NCBI RefSeq assembly: GCF_027580225.2
Contig: NC_073358.2
Location: forward strand, 9,677,501 to 9,741,500
Direction: 5' to 3'
Source: Misgurnus anguillicaudatus
Taxonomy: Eukaryota > Chordata > Actinopteri > Cypriniformes > Cobitidae
Length of the DNA stretch: 64,000 nt
Shown here one piece after another: positions 21,094 through 33,634 of the stretch. The notes below the pieces were generated by a model, which saw nothing but the letters and a program-made list of their open reading frames with translations, made no database searches and was not told the DNA's origin. How positions within the stretch are numbered: the first letter of the stretch is position 1; each line of letters starts with the position of its first letter. Both the position numbers and the translations under genes were made by a program.

Positions 21094-24000
21094 CACTGTA
21101 TATTTACTTTAATAATGCCACAATTTTAATGCTAGCCGGTGAAGCACATTCTTTAGGCTACTTGACAAAACATGTTTACAGTGCATGCTAAGGGCAGGGG
21201 TATTTACTCATCATCATAATATCTGCCGACTTTTTTATCATGCTAACAACCTAACACATTCTTATCTTAATGAAGCAACTTTATGGACTTACGGGACGAT
21301 TTAAAGGAAGAGCAAAGATGTTTAAAACAAAATTGTGTCATTCTTAGCAGGGTGACTGATGCTTATATTTCCAATCAAAAGTGAGTCTTTGTGCTTTATG
21401 AAGGTCATAACATAGAGAATTATTTATGTGTATGCCTAATTGGATTTTAATGAATCAAGTTTGAATTCATTGTCAAAGCAATAAAATATTATTGTGCATA
21501 CTAGAATCAGTCAGAAGATCAAACAAACTACGTCTAGAGCCAAACTGCAGCCAATCAGATTTGAGGTATATCATAGAAACCCGTCAGAACACCTTAGCAA
21601 CCACCTGATTAATTTATACATCATCATTCTGATGTACAGAATGTGTAGATGTTATTATCTACAAATGATTGTATTTAAACAAAATAAAGAGTTTTATTCA
21701 TAAATTGTATAAACTGCTTAAAACTTTAAATACTATCTAAAACTATATAATAATTGATGAGTTGCTCTAACTTATTGATTACATCATTGTTTACAGTATA
21801 AAGTCTTTTTAAATGTGAACCATCAATACTCAAATATAATGCTGTTTTGCTGTTTCTTCAGGAAATATTATAGTATAGTATAGTTTTTGGATCAAATAAT
21901 GTGCCATTAATATTTCAACAATTTGTTTTAATATGTAATGTAGTTTTTAATATGCTCATTATGAAATTAATACATTAATAATTTAGATTTGATTCGGATA
22001 TGAGAATATACAATAATAAATTATTTATAAATATATGTGTTTATGCTGTTTTGTGACATTTTATTATGATACACATGTTAAATGTACACTGCTGGTGTAT
22101 TTGGGTATCACCAGGTCTAGTAGTACTCATGTAAACACCAGCAAGGTACATTTAACACTGGTGATTTTGCTGTGTAGATACACACACACATATGTACACA
22201 GCCTGCCAACTTGCTAACCGCTAGGAAATCCCCGCCCCTGCAGATGTTACTATGGCAACAGTCTCCGGGCCAGGGATGGAGTCCCCCTTTCTATGCTTTT
22301 TCAGCTGGATAGGAGAAATATATTCACTGCCAGCTGCAGAGCGCTCTGCCCTGGTGCATTGTGGGACAGGAAATGCATGTGAAATTTATGGGAGATATTA
22401 ACAACATACTGGCACTATGCAATGTTGATTATTAAAATGTCTTTTATTATTTTGCTTGATTTGTTTTATAAATTGTCATCAAACATCCTGCAGATGTCAC
22501 CAAGTCAGTGGTGTATTCTCATGGTCTGATTACCCTAGATAGGGTATAGTGCCAATACTTCTCCCTATAGTGTTTTGCACCACTATCCATCCCATGAGTG
22601 ATTGAAAACACAGTTTGCACAGCTGTTTCTGCCAGTTAACACCCACAATCTGATTTCAATCAGAGTCACTGTTCAGGTGATACTGCACAATAATATCATA
22701 ACTCAAGATGCCTTCACTGCCTTTAATTTAACCTAAGGACAGCTGTCGTCATACTAAAGCCACAGTCTGTGTGCACGTTATCCTACTTTATCAATATCCA
22801 TGGAAACTGTGTGTTTTACTGGAAAGACAATGATTAACACACGCATGCTCAAACTTGTGTGTCAATGGCAATGAATTTACTGTATGCTTTTCTTGCTCGT
22901 TTTAGATACCAGCCAAAATTAATCTTTGAACATTTTATTATATGCAAGTATTTTAGGCACATGCTTGAGCTTAATTGCCTTAGATGAATAAATACCAAGT
23001 AGGATTTATTTCTCAAAGGTCATTGAAAATTGAAGTAAACAGATGGTATCTGTTGCACATTTTTTAGTGTGGCTTACATGCATATCTTGGGAGCCACTCT
23101 ATACCAATGCATAGGCTTAATCCGTTTACTGTAATTAACAATTATGAAGTATTTGTGTTGTAAAAGGAAACACAAACAGTTTGATGTCCTGTATTGCCAC
23201 CGCAGGCAGTCTTTGTACACTTACGTCACCAGTGAGTGGTGAGTTTCTCTCTGCAGTCGCTCCTGAGATGAATGCACAATACTGCAGCTGTCACCTGCTT
23301 CTCTAGCGCCACCAACAAAACTCCACGACTCCATCAAAAAGTGCTTGGTTATAAGAGGGTCAAGATTGACAGATGATTTTCATTTCATCTCCATTTTATG
23401 CTTCAAAAGCCAAATGCTTAATAGAGCTAATAACAACATGATATGTTTTGGTTCCATCTCAAAAAATTGTTTAGTGCAGGGTCTGTGGTTTTGGTGTTTT
23501 GCTCACATTTAGATTTATTATGGACTGAGTCACCTGCGCTTAATTTGATCTACATTTCAGCACCATGGACAGTTCGCATTACACTTAATCCACTAGAGGG
23601 CGCCATACTTACACGGCACGTGTCTCTTCAAACCTGAAACGTATGCATTCTTGATTTATTTTGATGTTTGATAAAGTGGGAAATCACTGAACGTGGCACA
23701 CATGTCACTCAAACATCACTCTTTAGCAATTTTACCATGGTAAACTGGTAGTTTCCGCCAAAATACTATGATTCTTCTTAAAGTTTGTACTATAGGCTAC
23801 AGTAAACCATAAAAAACTTTAGCAGTGGGCTACATTTTATTTCCAAATACCAAGTGAAGTGAAGTGACTTGCAGTATATCAGTAGCAGTATTGATATGAA
23901 CTTTTAAATGTTTATTATGTGAATGCCTTTTGAAAACTCCCAAATAAGGATACAGTTTCATTGTATGGCTCATTTTTGGATAAAACATCTACAAAATGCT

Positions 24001-24150
24001 CATAATTGTTTATCAGTTACCTTGGTAATCCCATTAACACGTTTTTGACAAGGGGCTCGTGTCATGTTTATTAAAGTGATGTAAACCCGTGTTTTTGTTA
24101 CAAGTTAAGCGTTTTGAATGTAATTGATTAAAACTAAGATTAAACCACTA
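21094..24150. other. Gene-free upstream stretch
   Basis: No exon or transposase recognised. A possible 92-bp palindromic repeat (TACACTGCTGGTG to TTGCTGTGTA) lies at 22085-22176, and an X-box-like motif at 22246. Confidence 0.5.
22246..22259. promoter_or_regulatory. RFX X-box-like motif
   Basis: GTTACTATGGCAAC, one base away from a canonical X-box palindrome. It lies in a short GC-richer block (22210-22380) with CCCGCCCC, a CAGCTG E-box and GCATTGTGGGA. A candidate conserved noncoding element about 2 kb upstream of the dlg promoter; function is inferred from motif only. Confidence 0.3.
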
Positions 24151-24189
24151 GTCGGCGTCGTTTAATCGTCTATCTTGATGATAACTCCG

Positions 24190-24422
24190 AACTTCTACGT
24201 CACACCGTGTCAAACCACCTCCTCCTCCTGCATCACGGTGGAAGAACGATGAAGGGGAGTTTTGAATGCACCGGAGTTCACGCAATACAGAGCGTCGCGA
24301 GATTTGTTTTTTGGCCGCGCGCTGAGGAGAGCGCGGGCAGCCGGTAATCGGTGTGTGTCGTGTTTATGGGTGTCGACGCGATGTCTCCTCCTGTGAGGAA
24401 TCTCAAGTGCTTCTCTCCCGTG
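24190..24422 (+). promoter_or_regulatory. CpG-rich promoter and 5' UTR of the dlg gene
   Basis: An abrupt rise in CpG within AT-rich surroundings (GCGTCGCGAG, GGCCGCGCGCTGAGG, GAGCGCGGGC), just upstream of a Cys-rich first exon. TACGTCA at 24196-24202 is a CRE half-site. No TATA box is obvious, which fits a CpG-type promoter. The start site cannot be placed from sequence. Confidence 0.6.
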
Positions 24423-24482
24423 ATGTGCCAGTGTAAACTTATATGTAGCAAGCGCGCGCTGTCGCTAATGTTCGGCTGTAAG
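24423..24482 (+). CDS. dlg4: First coding exon of DLG-family MAGUK (PSD-95/PSD-93-type scaffold)
   Basis: The exon encodes MCQCKLICSKR then ALSLMFGCK and ends AAG|GTAAGC, a strong splice donor, in phase 0. I recall a PSD-93 (DLG2) isoform with a similar N-terminus, beginning MICHCK and ending LSLMFGCK before KYRYQDE; the exon at 45895 begins with KYRYQDE in the same phase. N-terminal cysteines of this type are palmitoylated in PSD-95 and PSD-93 and anchor the scaffold at the postsynaptic membrane; Cys2 and Cys4 here are candidates. In-frame upstream ATGs at 24366 and 24381 could extend the protein by up to 19 residues; I prefer 24423 by analogy and because it keeps the cysteines terminal. The paralogue is chosen from exon 2. 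It lies immediately downstream of a CpG-rich promoter and before a 21.4-kb intron. Confidence 0.65.
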
Positions 24483-25464
24483 GTAAGCCAGGAGCGCGCA
24501 CCGCGCTCGTCCCTTTCTTTCCCTGTGTTTGGGTTCTCGTGTGGATGTTAAAGGAGAGACGATACGATGATGTTTGTTTGGTGACAGAATTCAGACATAT
24601 GTTAGCACAAACGATGAAAGCAGTGTGTGATAGTGAATGCTGAATTAAAAAAATGCACGTGCACGTTTATGACATTACTGTAACTGTACATTACCGGTTC
24701 AGTGGACTTGGTTTTTGGAGATGCACTGTTACATCCACCATCCTTTACAACCCACTCGTTCGTTGGATGCCACAGATAGCCACCTGTCTCTTTACAGCTG
24801 TATGCCAGAGACATCAGAAGGTCGGGCAGGGATCTGATGTCAGGCAATATGGCTCTCTACAAAACACCATAAGGGTCCATCTCAATACTGAATAACCCAT
24901 AGAGGAACTTGGACGTTTAAGGGTGTTACAGAGCAGCTAGTGATACACATTTTCACAGTTATTGGAGAATAAAAAAAAGATTTTAGGAGAAACGAATGAC
25001 AGTTTATCAAACACGTGCCGAGTGTGTTGGCACAATGTATGGTGTGAGTTGTCACAAAGGAAAGCTGCTGTTTATTGCAAGTGCAACATATCATCAGAAA
25101 TTGTAATTTATAAACTGTAATATTACAGTAATAAACACATGTGCCCAATTTTACTGCCAAATGTGACAAAAATGAAATGAAAGATTAAAGATAAATAGCC
25201 TTTTGTTTAGGACCCATTTTAAAAATTATGGGTTATTTTGGTTGGGTCAAAATTGGGACAAACCCAAGTGTTGGGTTATAAATTAACCTATTTATGCACA
25301 TTGACATGTTTTCATGCGATTTTACAGTGGATATGTAAATTTGCAGTATATTTTTGTAATTTTACAATTTTTAACTGTATTTCAAAAAAACGTGTAAAAT
25401 AAAACTCTACAATTCCATACAATTCCTTTTTTTAACAGTGTAGGTTGTTTTTAGGGCTGTCATG

Positions 25465-25979
25465 CACTCTAAAAACAAACGGTGCTATATAGCACCAAAA
25501 GTGGTTCTTTGCTCGTAATCATAGAAGAACCGTTTTTAGTGCCATATAGAACCGGTGAAGCACCTGTGTAGAACCATATAGGGCTATGTAGAACCAAATG
25601 TGGTGCTATAGTGGTGCTATATGGCACCTATATGGTTCTACACAGGTGCTTCACCGGTGCTATATGGCACTAAAAACGGTTCTTCTATGGTTACGATTCA
25701 AATCAACAGTTTTGGTGCTATATAGACCAGTTCAAGAGATGTAAACAACACTGGTCCAGAAGCACTTCCTGTTTCCGTTTTTTAACACTAGATAAACGTT
25801 GGGATAAAATAAACCAACAGAACATATAAACCTGAATTAACTGAAGTTAAACAAACATCTTAAAGATAATAATATATGTAAAATAAAAAAATAACTGTCA
25901 CAAACTGTAACAGGAAGTGTTTTTGGACCAGCGTTGTTTACATCATTTGAACTGGTCTATAGCACCGTTTGTTTTTTTA
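25465..25979. mobile_element. CACTC...TATAGCACC MITE, interrupted
   Basis: CACTCTAAAAACAAACGGTG on the left is answered by AGCACCGTTTGTTTTT on the right. The interior is a long palindrome of GGTTCTACACAGGTGCTTCA-type blocks. The last bases of the right end are eroded. The 223-bp element 25735-25957 is inserted at a TATA. Confidence 0.78.
25735..25957. mobile_element. Innermost palindromic MITE (GACCAGTTCAA ends)
   Basis: GACCAGTTCAAGAGATGTAA and the inverse TTACATCATTTGAACTGGTC are its ends, with TATA on both sides (25731-25734, 25958-25961). The two sides rejoin into the host TATATAGCACC text. Confidence 0.82.
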
Positions 25980-26418
25980 TGAAATTTGGCTGACGCCTGA
26001 CGGTTAATTGTCTAATAAATTGTGACAGTTACGACGGTTGATTGCCTGTTTTAGGGCTTTGGCATGTAATTCTTAATCCTTTATTTTTGTTTGTTCATGA
26101 AATAATTTTGTTTGGAAATGTTTTTGGAAATGAATGTTTTACCTGGCAGTTCATACTACTTTTTGCAGCATTTCTTTAAATGCTGTTTTTTCCACTGTAC
26201 TGAATGGTTTTGCAATGTGTCGCGTTTCACTGTCAGTTAAGGAGTGCCATTCGATACGGTCTCGTGTACAGGCGCTGCAGCTCCCCCTTCTGTTTTTAAA
26301 GAGATGTGCAATCATTGCGGTGATCTGAAATCATTGCGAAGAGGTCAAATAATCACGATGAGAAGATTATTTAACCATTGTGACAGCCCTAGTTGTTTCA
26401 ACCCATGGTTGGGTCAAA

Positions 26419-27200
26419 CATAGATATGTATAAAGGCTAGGGCCCAGTTGCATAAAGCACCTTAAGTGTAATTTTCCCTTAAGTTGTTTCCTTTAAACTT
26501 AAGGGTGTTGCAGAAAAACCCTTAAGTTTTTTCTGTTGTGTCTCCATGGCAACAATAGTATTTTATAACAACAAACCGGGGTTGCTGTCATGAAACACTT
26601 AACGATTACCCTTACCTAAGAGAACCGTTTAAGGGATTATATGCAAAACTCTTTAATTATTATCTTACAGTAGTTAAGGGGAATTTACCCCTTAAGTGTC
26701 ATAGTTAAGGGAAAAACTTAAGGTGCTTTATGCAACCGGGCCCAGATGTCTTACGGCGGAGTCTCTAACGTCCTCACCTGGCGGCCATCTTGCCACGGAC
26801 AGTTCGCTCGCTCTGGGCATTGGGTTTGGTGGTGCAGGTGCTTTTGGATGACCATCGCTTGCTCGGTTTTCTGCCGATTTTCAAACGGGTTGGTTTCTTA
26901 CAAACGATATTAACGTGGCTATAATTCTGGATGCTTTAACATTTTTCATGAATTTTTTCTATTCTTTTAGTATAAGCATGCAGTGTCATAGGTACATCTT
27001 TGACGTTTATAAAAAAACCTAACCATTTGAAAATCGGTAAAATTTAAGCAAGTTATGGCCATTTAAAAGTACCTGTACCATTAAAACTCAGTGCTACGAG
27101 TGAACGAGTGTCATGTGGTAAGATGGCCGCCAAAATGCAGACGTTCCGCTCAATTGGCCAGCAGCGCGGGCGAGACATCTAGCCTTTATTCATATCTATG
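26419..27200. mobile_element. hAT-like element (CATAGATATG ends), second host in the nest
   Basis: CATAGATATGTATAAAGGCT on the left and AGCCTTTATTCATATCTATG on the right are inverted repeats. The octamer GGGTCAAA is duplicated exactly at 26411-26418 and 27201-27208. It contains the GGGCCC element 26440-26743. Confidence 0.88.
26440..26743. mobile_element. Palindromic MITE (GGGCCCAGTTGCATAAAG ends)
   Basis: GGGCCCAGTTGCATAAAGCA and the inverse TGCTTTATGCAACCGGGCCC enclose 304 bp built of CTTAAG-rich inverted blocks. Nested within 26419-27200. Confidence 0.85.
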
Positions 27201-27284
27201 GGGTCAAATATAAGCATATGTTAATTTAACCCAATGGTTGGGTTTGTCTCTTTATGACACAACCATGGGTGTGCGGTTGAACAT

Positions 27285-28617
27285 TAATGCATTCCATTAG
27301 TCTTTATTAAGTTTACTTGTTTACCCAAGAGTTACTGCATTACAAAATGATGGTGATATTGCCATTTTAGTTTAAAATGTAGTTTTAAAGAGATAAAACG
27401 ACAACTTCCTCTGTGACAACTAGCCCCGGTCTCTAGACAGCTAAACACTGCAGTGCTTCCACAACTAATTTTTCAAATTTAAAAAGAGGTTAACATTTGA
27501 GCATGAGCCAAAAACAGCTTAATTAAAGCACGCAAATCTCACTCGTGTTGATGTGAATTGCATTTGTACTTTTGTCAGAACAGCGGGATTCAAGCAGGAT
27601 CAATACTTCCTGTGTGTGAAATAGATTGAGACACAGATAGTGACTGAGATGACCTTGAGAAACTAATGGTGTGGAGAGAGGACCATATAGGACTCGAATA
27701 CGGAGAGAATTTTTATTTTATGTACTGCAGACTCAGTCTTTCCATGTCCATTATTTCATATTGCTTTATGTGCTTTCTTTGTCTTTTTTATAATACAACG
27801 CTCATGAGATCTTTATTGATTGATCATTAAGATTTTTAAGAACAATAATTCATTAAAAGTACATCACCTTGCAAGGGTTTAGACGCAGTTGAGTGAATTT
27901 TGGTTCATGATTTTACCAATCTTTTGATCTCATGGCTTATGCTTGAATGCTTAATGTGCACACACACAGTGTGACAGATGGATGTGGCATCAGTTTAGCC
28001 AAATAAAGGCACACGTTTATGTCTATGTTTGTCTATGCAGACCTTTTCTTGATAAATTTGTGAATAAGAGACATAAACAAAGGTCATCTTTAAATCAGAA
28101 TAGTTTTTCTGTAACTGTGAATAAAAGTATTTAAAATGGAAATATCCGTGGAAAAACACAAGATTTGTTTTATATGGGCTATTTAGTGAAAAGATGTATT
28201 GAGAAATTGAATCCGGTGTACTCTTTGTAAGTTTACTATAATATTTACAACATATTGCTGTCTGCTTTATCTGTGATGAAAGTGCCTCACTGTAGATAAC
28301 TGCTGTAGATCAGCACAGGGGCTTCTTGTCCGTTCGCCCTATCAGAATAGTGCATAAACTGAAGCCCCAACAAAAATGTATTCAGTTTTAAGAAGAAGAA
28401 AGTCAAGAAGATAAATACTCTCTGTTCTTGGCTTAAAGTCAATAGCTGAGTCCATCCTGTAGATACTTTTAAAGAACTGTACAAAAGTCTTTACAAGGTA
28501 AGAAAGTTACCAGTCAAAACTTTTGATGAATTGTCACATTTACTGTACAATAGAGGATAAGTCTTTACTGTAGATATGGTTGAATCGATGGCATTCGTTA
28601 TATATTTAGTGTGGTTT
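27285..28617. other. Intronic stretch, nothing recognised
   Basis: AT-rich intron-1 sequence with no exon, repeat end or RNA gene that I can identify. Confidence 0.5.
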
Positions 28618-28621
28618 TTAA

Positions 28622-28897
28622 AGCAACACTATGTAGTTTCCATGTAAAAATGACTTACAGCTCCCCCATGTGGTTGAAAAGCGCAACAGTGTCTGGTATC
28701 AGACACTGTTCTGCAGGCAGGGGGAGGGGCGGGGCTGTGTTTCCTACCCTCCACCGCCACTTTCAGAGTGTGCATGTAGCAGCTAGGAGGCTGCTCAGGT
28801 TGCAGCAACAGTACAATTTGTCCATTTAAAAGTTGTTCTATCACTGAAATAATTTTAGAGACATTATTTTAAAGTAAAAAACCGACATAGTGTTGCT
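28622..28897. mobile_element. TTAA-flanked MITE (AGCAACACTATGTAG ends)
   Basis: AGCAACACTATGTAGTTT and its inverse, ending ACATAGTGTTGCT, with TTAA at 28618-28621 and 28898-28901. 276 bp, GC-rich centre. Confidence 0.85.
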
Positions 28898-29602
28898 TTA
28901 ATGAAGAGGACTTACAGTGGTTGTGTTGTTTTTACTAGATGGGATGATGGGGTCCAGTGTTGCGAGAATGCTTTACTTCCTGTTTTCTTCTAAACAATAG
29001 CACCCTAAAGACGAAAGCGATGGGCACAGATCAATAACAGTCCAGTGTGAGTGCAAGCTTGTGGGGTGGAGGGGACAATCTTGCTCGGGCACAGTTCGGT
29101 CCGATTAGGTATAATATGAGCGCACCCTTAGTGTTAATGTAAGCATTGTGTAATAATGAGCCCAGTCTCCGAACACTTCTGTCATTCAGAATAAATGTGT
29201 CCCTTGCCCTCTAAAGACACACAGAACAGAATCAGGTTTTCACAAAGAGGTTTCATGAATAATAAATGATGGTGGATGAATTTCTTGCTGCCTGTCTGTC
29301 TGCTGTCTGTCTGTGTGTCTGCTAGCATTCTACCTCAAAACAGCAGGCATCAGTCTGAATGCATTAACACTGTTAGTAGGGCTGTTGAAAGGGCGACTGA
29401 GTGCATAGGACGTCAATTTCCTCCAAGAAGTTATTATTATTTTTTATAACAATTACTAGTAATTGTCTACAGATTCATTGATTCATGATCATTTGATCTG
29501 TTCTTCGTTCTTTCAGATGATATGTAATGTAAACCAAACCACACCTCATGGGTGTGGCATTCAGCTGATCCATTTCTGTGCTCATGGGTATTGCATGTGT
29601 AC

Positions 29603-30746
29603 TAGGGGTGTAACGGTACGCAAAAATCACGGTTCGGTGCGAACCCCGGTTTTGAAGCCACGGTTCGGTTCATTTTCGGTACAGTAAGGGGAAATGCAAA
29701 CATTAAACTGCAGGTTGTTTATTACTATAAACTTTTTTTTACAATTTGTTTACACTTTTTTAAACACTTTTTATTAAATATAACATATAAAATATATATA
29801 AAATGAAAAAATAATAAATAAAATACTACTGCAAAGTTCTTTTTTACATTATTTTATAACAGAAGGTAACTCTTTTCTTAACCTTCTCTTAAACTTTTTT
29901 CTACTAAAACCTTGAACTAACAAATTCAATTCCTGAATACATTTATGAACTATTAGCCTACATTTTTGCCACCAAAAATTTTCTGTTTTGATTTATTTTG
30001 GATTGTTTACCTCACAGTATTGAATTGGCTATGTACCATCTCTGTATAAAAATAATATTACTGCTCTATGTGTAACTGCATAGCAAGCAACATGATGATA
30101 TACTTATTATACACTCATTTTGAGATTAGTGAGTTGCATACCTAGCCATCTTTGATCTTTTGCACGTTTCTCCTATTCTTTGCTTGTGTTGTCAATGTAA
30201 GCTGTGACTTTGCTTACGAACCCCTCCGCAGCTGAGTAACAGCTGAGTAACCCCGGGTTACAACTCTTCCGTGTCCCGACCAGCTGATCGCATTGTGACA
30301 ATGATATGATTGATGTGAGGTGCAGATGAAAAATCTGATCACGCATTCCTTATTCTCGCTGTCACAGAAAGCGCGTCTCATGAATGCGTAGCAACGAAAG
30401 ACGCGCAACCTCTCACTCACTTTTAAAAGAACAAAGCAGCGCGTTGACACGCGTTTAACATGCGCTTTTAGATACGACACGTAAAGGTTTACATCAATAA
30501 TCAAACGGATATACAACTAAGTAAATAAAAATCTTTCTGCGGGCCGAATTATGTTATATGTTTGACAGAAGACTTGCGCTGAACGAGGAGACTTCCGCCA
30601 CTTAATATGTTCGTGCGGAAACGCACGTATTATGTTCCGCACAGGCGCACACAAAATGCATTCGGCCTTTCGGTGCACGCGTGCACCGTGCCGAAAGCCC
30701 TGAACCGAAACGGTCCGGTTCGAATACACGTACCGTTACACCCCTA
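29603..30746. mobile_element. Non-autonomous hAT-like element (TAGGGGTGTAACGGTACG ends)
   Basis: TAGGGGTGTAACGGTACG and its inverse bound 1144 bp. The octamer ATGTGTAC is duplicated perfectly at 29595-29602 and 30747-30754. No transposase is recognisable; open frames inside are short and lack hAT dimerisation motifs. Confidence 0.92.
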
Positions 30747-31355
30747 ATGTGTACAGCTGTATCAATCCAATAATTCACTGCACCACTCAGAAACAGATGG
30801 TATTCGAAAGCTAAATGGTTTGCTGGTGTGGTGCACACAGGGATTGTGAGTAATGTTTGATCCAGAGTTGAGTTAAATTATGCGGTTTGGTAATAAGAAC
30901 AGTGACGGCTTGTGTGTTAAAAAACATATTATCAGTGGGGTAACATAATAAAGCCTTGTGTTGATATTTTCTAAATTCTGGCCCATATTACAGTTTTATT
31001 GGCATGGTAAAATGTTTTTCTTTTGTCTTTATTGTGCCAATTAGAAACATTAATATCCCCCTGTGGTGAAAATCAAGTTTTTATTGTTATTTATATGTCT
31101 ATGTGGGGTTTTTAGTGTGCAATTTCATCATTCAACATCATTGCGGAGTATTTTCTCCATTATATTTGAGACTCATTCCGGCATTCTGAAATTGTTTATG
31201 ATCGTGACAGATGAAATTCATTAGTTTGAGACCCCTGCATTAAAGCATTTATCACTGACTGACGTTCGGTGCACCTTATTAATATTAAAGGTGAGCCTTA
31301 AAGTCTTTTATTTATTTGACAGTAAGTTTACATTTCATTTTGTATGAAGGCTAAA

Positions 31356-32775
31356 TACAGCGGGGAAATATATTTTACACATCAGCATTTTTATCAGTAA
31401 GGGGATTTCTAAGTGTGCTACTGACACACAATTTTCACCAGATGCAGCCATCAAGCCAAATATTGAATTCATACATAGAAATCAGAACATTTAAGTATAC
31501 AAGTTGAGTCATAATAAATAAAGTGAAATGACACAGGTATTGAACACACGTTATTTAATACTTTGTAGAAAAACATTTGTTGGTGATTACAGCTTCTAGA
31601 CGCTTCTTGTATAGAGAGACTAGTCGTCTGCATTGCTCAGGAGTGATTCTGGTCCATTCTTCCACACAAATGGTTTTTAAATCTTGAAGGTTCCTTGGGC
31701 CTCTTTAATCTTCAGTTCTCTCCATAGATTTTCTATGAGATTTAGGTCAGGTGATTGACCGACCACTTCATTGTTTTCTTGGCCTTGTGTTTGGGATCAT
31801 TGTCTTGGTGAAATGACCACCCTCTTTTAATTTTCAGCTTTCTGGTAGATGGCAGCAGATTTTTATCCAGAATGTCTCGGTACATTTCCACATTCATCCT
31901 GCCTTCAATAATGTGAAGTCTGCGAGTACCCCTTGCTGAAAAGCAGCCCCAAACTATGATGCTTTCACCCCCAAACTTAACTGTTGGTATGGTGTTCTTG
32001 GGGTGGTGGGCAGTGCCATTTCTTCTCCAAACATGGTGTGTATAATGACTGGCAAAAAGTTCAATTTTGCTTTCATCTGACAACACTATAGTCTCCCAAT
32101 AAACAACAGTACCTGCTGATGCAAGGTCTTCCTGAAGTTCTGCCCGAGTGGTTCTTGGCTCTTGGATAACTCTCCTGATTATTCTTTGGACTCCTCGGAG
32201 AGGGATCTTACGTGGAGCACCTGATCATGGCCAGTTTATGGTAAAGTGATGCTCTTTTCATTTCAGTATAATGGCCCCCACAATGCTTACAGGAACATTC
32301 AGCATTCTGGAAATGCGCCTCTAACCATTCCCATCAAAATGCTTTTCAACGATAAGATTACAAATATCTTGAGAGAGTTCTTTGCTTTTACCCATCATGA
32401 AGTCTTTCCTGTGTGCCTCCTGGGTAATGAGAAGCCTTAATAGGCCATCATTTAGGACTAAAGCAGCTGATATCAATTAGTACTGATAGGGGGCAGGGTT
32501 TCTTTCTCAATACTGACAGATTTCAGGTGTTCTCCTGGCTTTCTATGCCATTTTGCACTTTGTTCTCTTCATGTGTTCAATGCTTATTCCCTGTGTCGTT
32601 TCACTTTGTTTATTATGACTCGGGTTGTATATTTAGATGTTCTGATTTCTTTGAAATGTATGAATTCAATATTTGGCTTGATGGCTACATCTGGTGGAAA
32701 TTGTGGCAATAGCACACTTAAAAAATCCCCTTACTGATAAAATGCAGATGTGTCAAATACTTATTTTTTATTACT
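31356..32775 (-). mobile_element. Tc1/mariner transposon with long inverted repeats
   Basis: TACAGCGGGGAAATATATT begins the left repeat. The inner part ACACATCAGCATTTTTATCAG with GTAAGGGGATTT is mirrored at the right by AAATCCCCTTAC and TGCAGATGTGTCAAATACTT. The outermost right bases are lost. Repeats of about 200 bp flank a transposase in the manner of zebrafish/salmonid Tc1 elements. Confidence 0.9.
31553..32395 (-). pseudogene. Tc1-like transposase, broken
   Basis: Begins MGKSKELSQDICNLIVEKH at 32395, with the second DNA-binding half degraded by stops. A clean frame at 31742-32086 carries the first catalytic Asp ([10 protein letters not shown]) and the [12 protein letters not shown] block. 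It also has [13 protein letters not shown] and the second Asp motif ([11 protein letters not shown]). A small deletion then shifts the frame before [15 protein letters not shown], which holds the Glu. A stop follows KEAQGTFKI, with the rest of the C-terminus in other frames ending near 31553. All three catalytic residues survive in pieces, so inactivation is younger than in the other two Tc1 copies. Confidence 0.88.
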
Positions 32776-33634
32776 TTGAATTAGCCGTTTTTATATCCAT
32801 AGTAACCTTTAGAGAGGTGCGTTTTGTCCCTACGTTATCTCAAACAACAACATATTTGTCCTGTGGCAGCTATATATGCGTTTTAAAAATTGAGGGTTGT
32901 TGAGATGTTGGTTGCAATATCAGAAAATCTTTAAAGATTGTTTTATTGAGGGAGGCTTCATAGACTTGGCAAATTCATGTAATCTACCCGCGCAAATCGT
33001 TGAATTCGCGTCTGGTGTGAACCCACAGTTACATTAAAGCTGTTTTAAAGTCTCTATTGGGTGTTCATCACGTTTTTTTAAACACATAAAAAGCTCTGTG
33101 TCTTGTTTATAGGTTGTTCTGTTTTACTGATGTTTATACAAAGGTTTATACAGAGTTATTCACTCTCTCCCTTTCTCTCTTTGTCTGTGTGTCTCTCTTA
33201 CACTGATACTGTATATGTATGTGTGTGTCAGACATTTGAGTGCTTGGTGCCACTCTTGACTCTATGACGTATCGTATTGTTTCAGTTTTTCCAACTCTTC
33301 AGTACGTGTTTTATTTATTGTCCACAGTGCTTTAGTTTTTGGCCGTAGGTGTGTTGAAGTGCTGACGTGTCTGTTGTGCTCTATTTTTTAAATCTCAAAT
33401 ATTAGTCATGTGGTTGCTGCTACCCAGTCTCACAAACGTATGTACCTATAGTCACATAATTTTTTGATTCTTTTTCGTGATACTGTCACAAATTTCCCAG
33501 TTATTTTCGTGATCGTTTCACAAATTTCTGTTTATGTGTCATTGTCATTTATTGGTTACTCAACAGCTTTTTCCTCTTTTCAAACCATTTTCGCTTCGGT
33601 TTAGGGTTAGATTTGGTGTTTGCGTTAGGATGTC

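Larger units (their letters stand above)
25452..26391. mobile_element. hAT-like element (TAGGGCTGTCA ends), first host in the nest
   Basis: TAGGGCTGTCA at 25452-25462 and TGACAGCCCTA at 26381-26391. Flanks GTTGTTTT and GTTGTTTC match at 7 of 8 bases. It contains the CACTC element 25465-25979. Confidence 0.78.
25214..27280. repeat. Composite nest of five or more repeats
   Basis: Outermost are ACCCAAC/GTTGGGT-type segments (25245-25290, 26400-26417, 27200-27270). Two hAT-like elements with 8-bp duplications are inserted into them, each carrying further elements. Individual members are listed separately. A short fragment ending TTTTTTTAACAGTGTA (about 25320-25443) belongs to another palindromic family. 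Confidence 0.7.

Noticed and set aside
24351..24551. Translation of the whole 66-codon frame as a protein
   Set aside because: It would begin at a non-ATG codon and read past a strong AAG|GTAAGC donor; the coding part is better ended at 24482.
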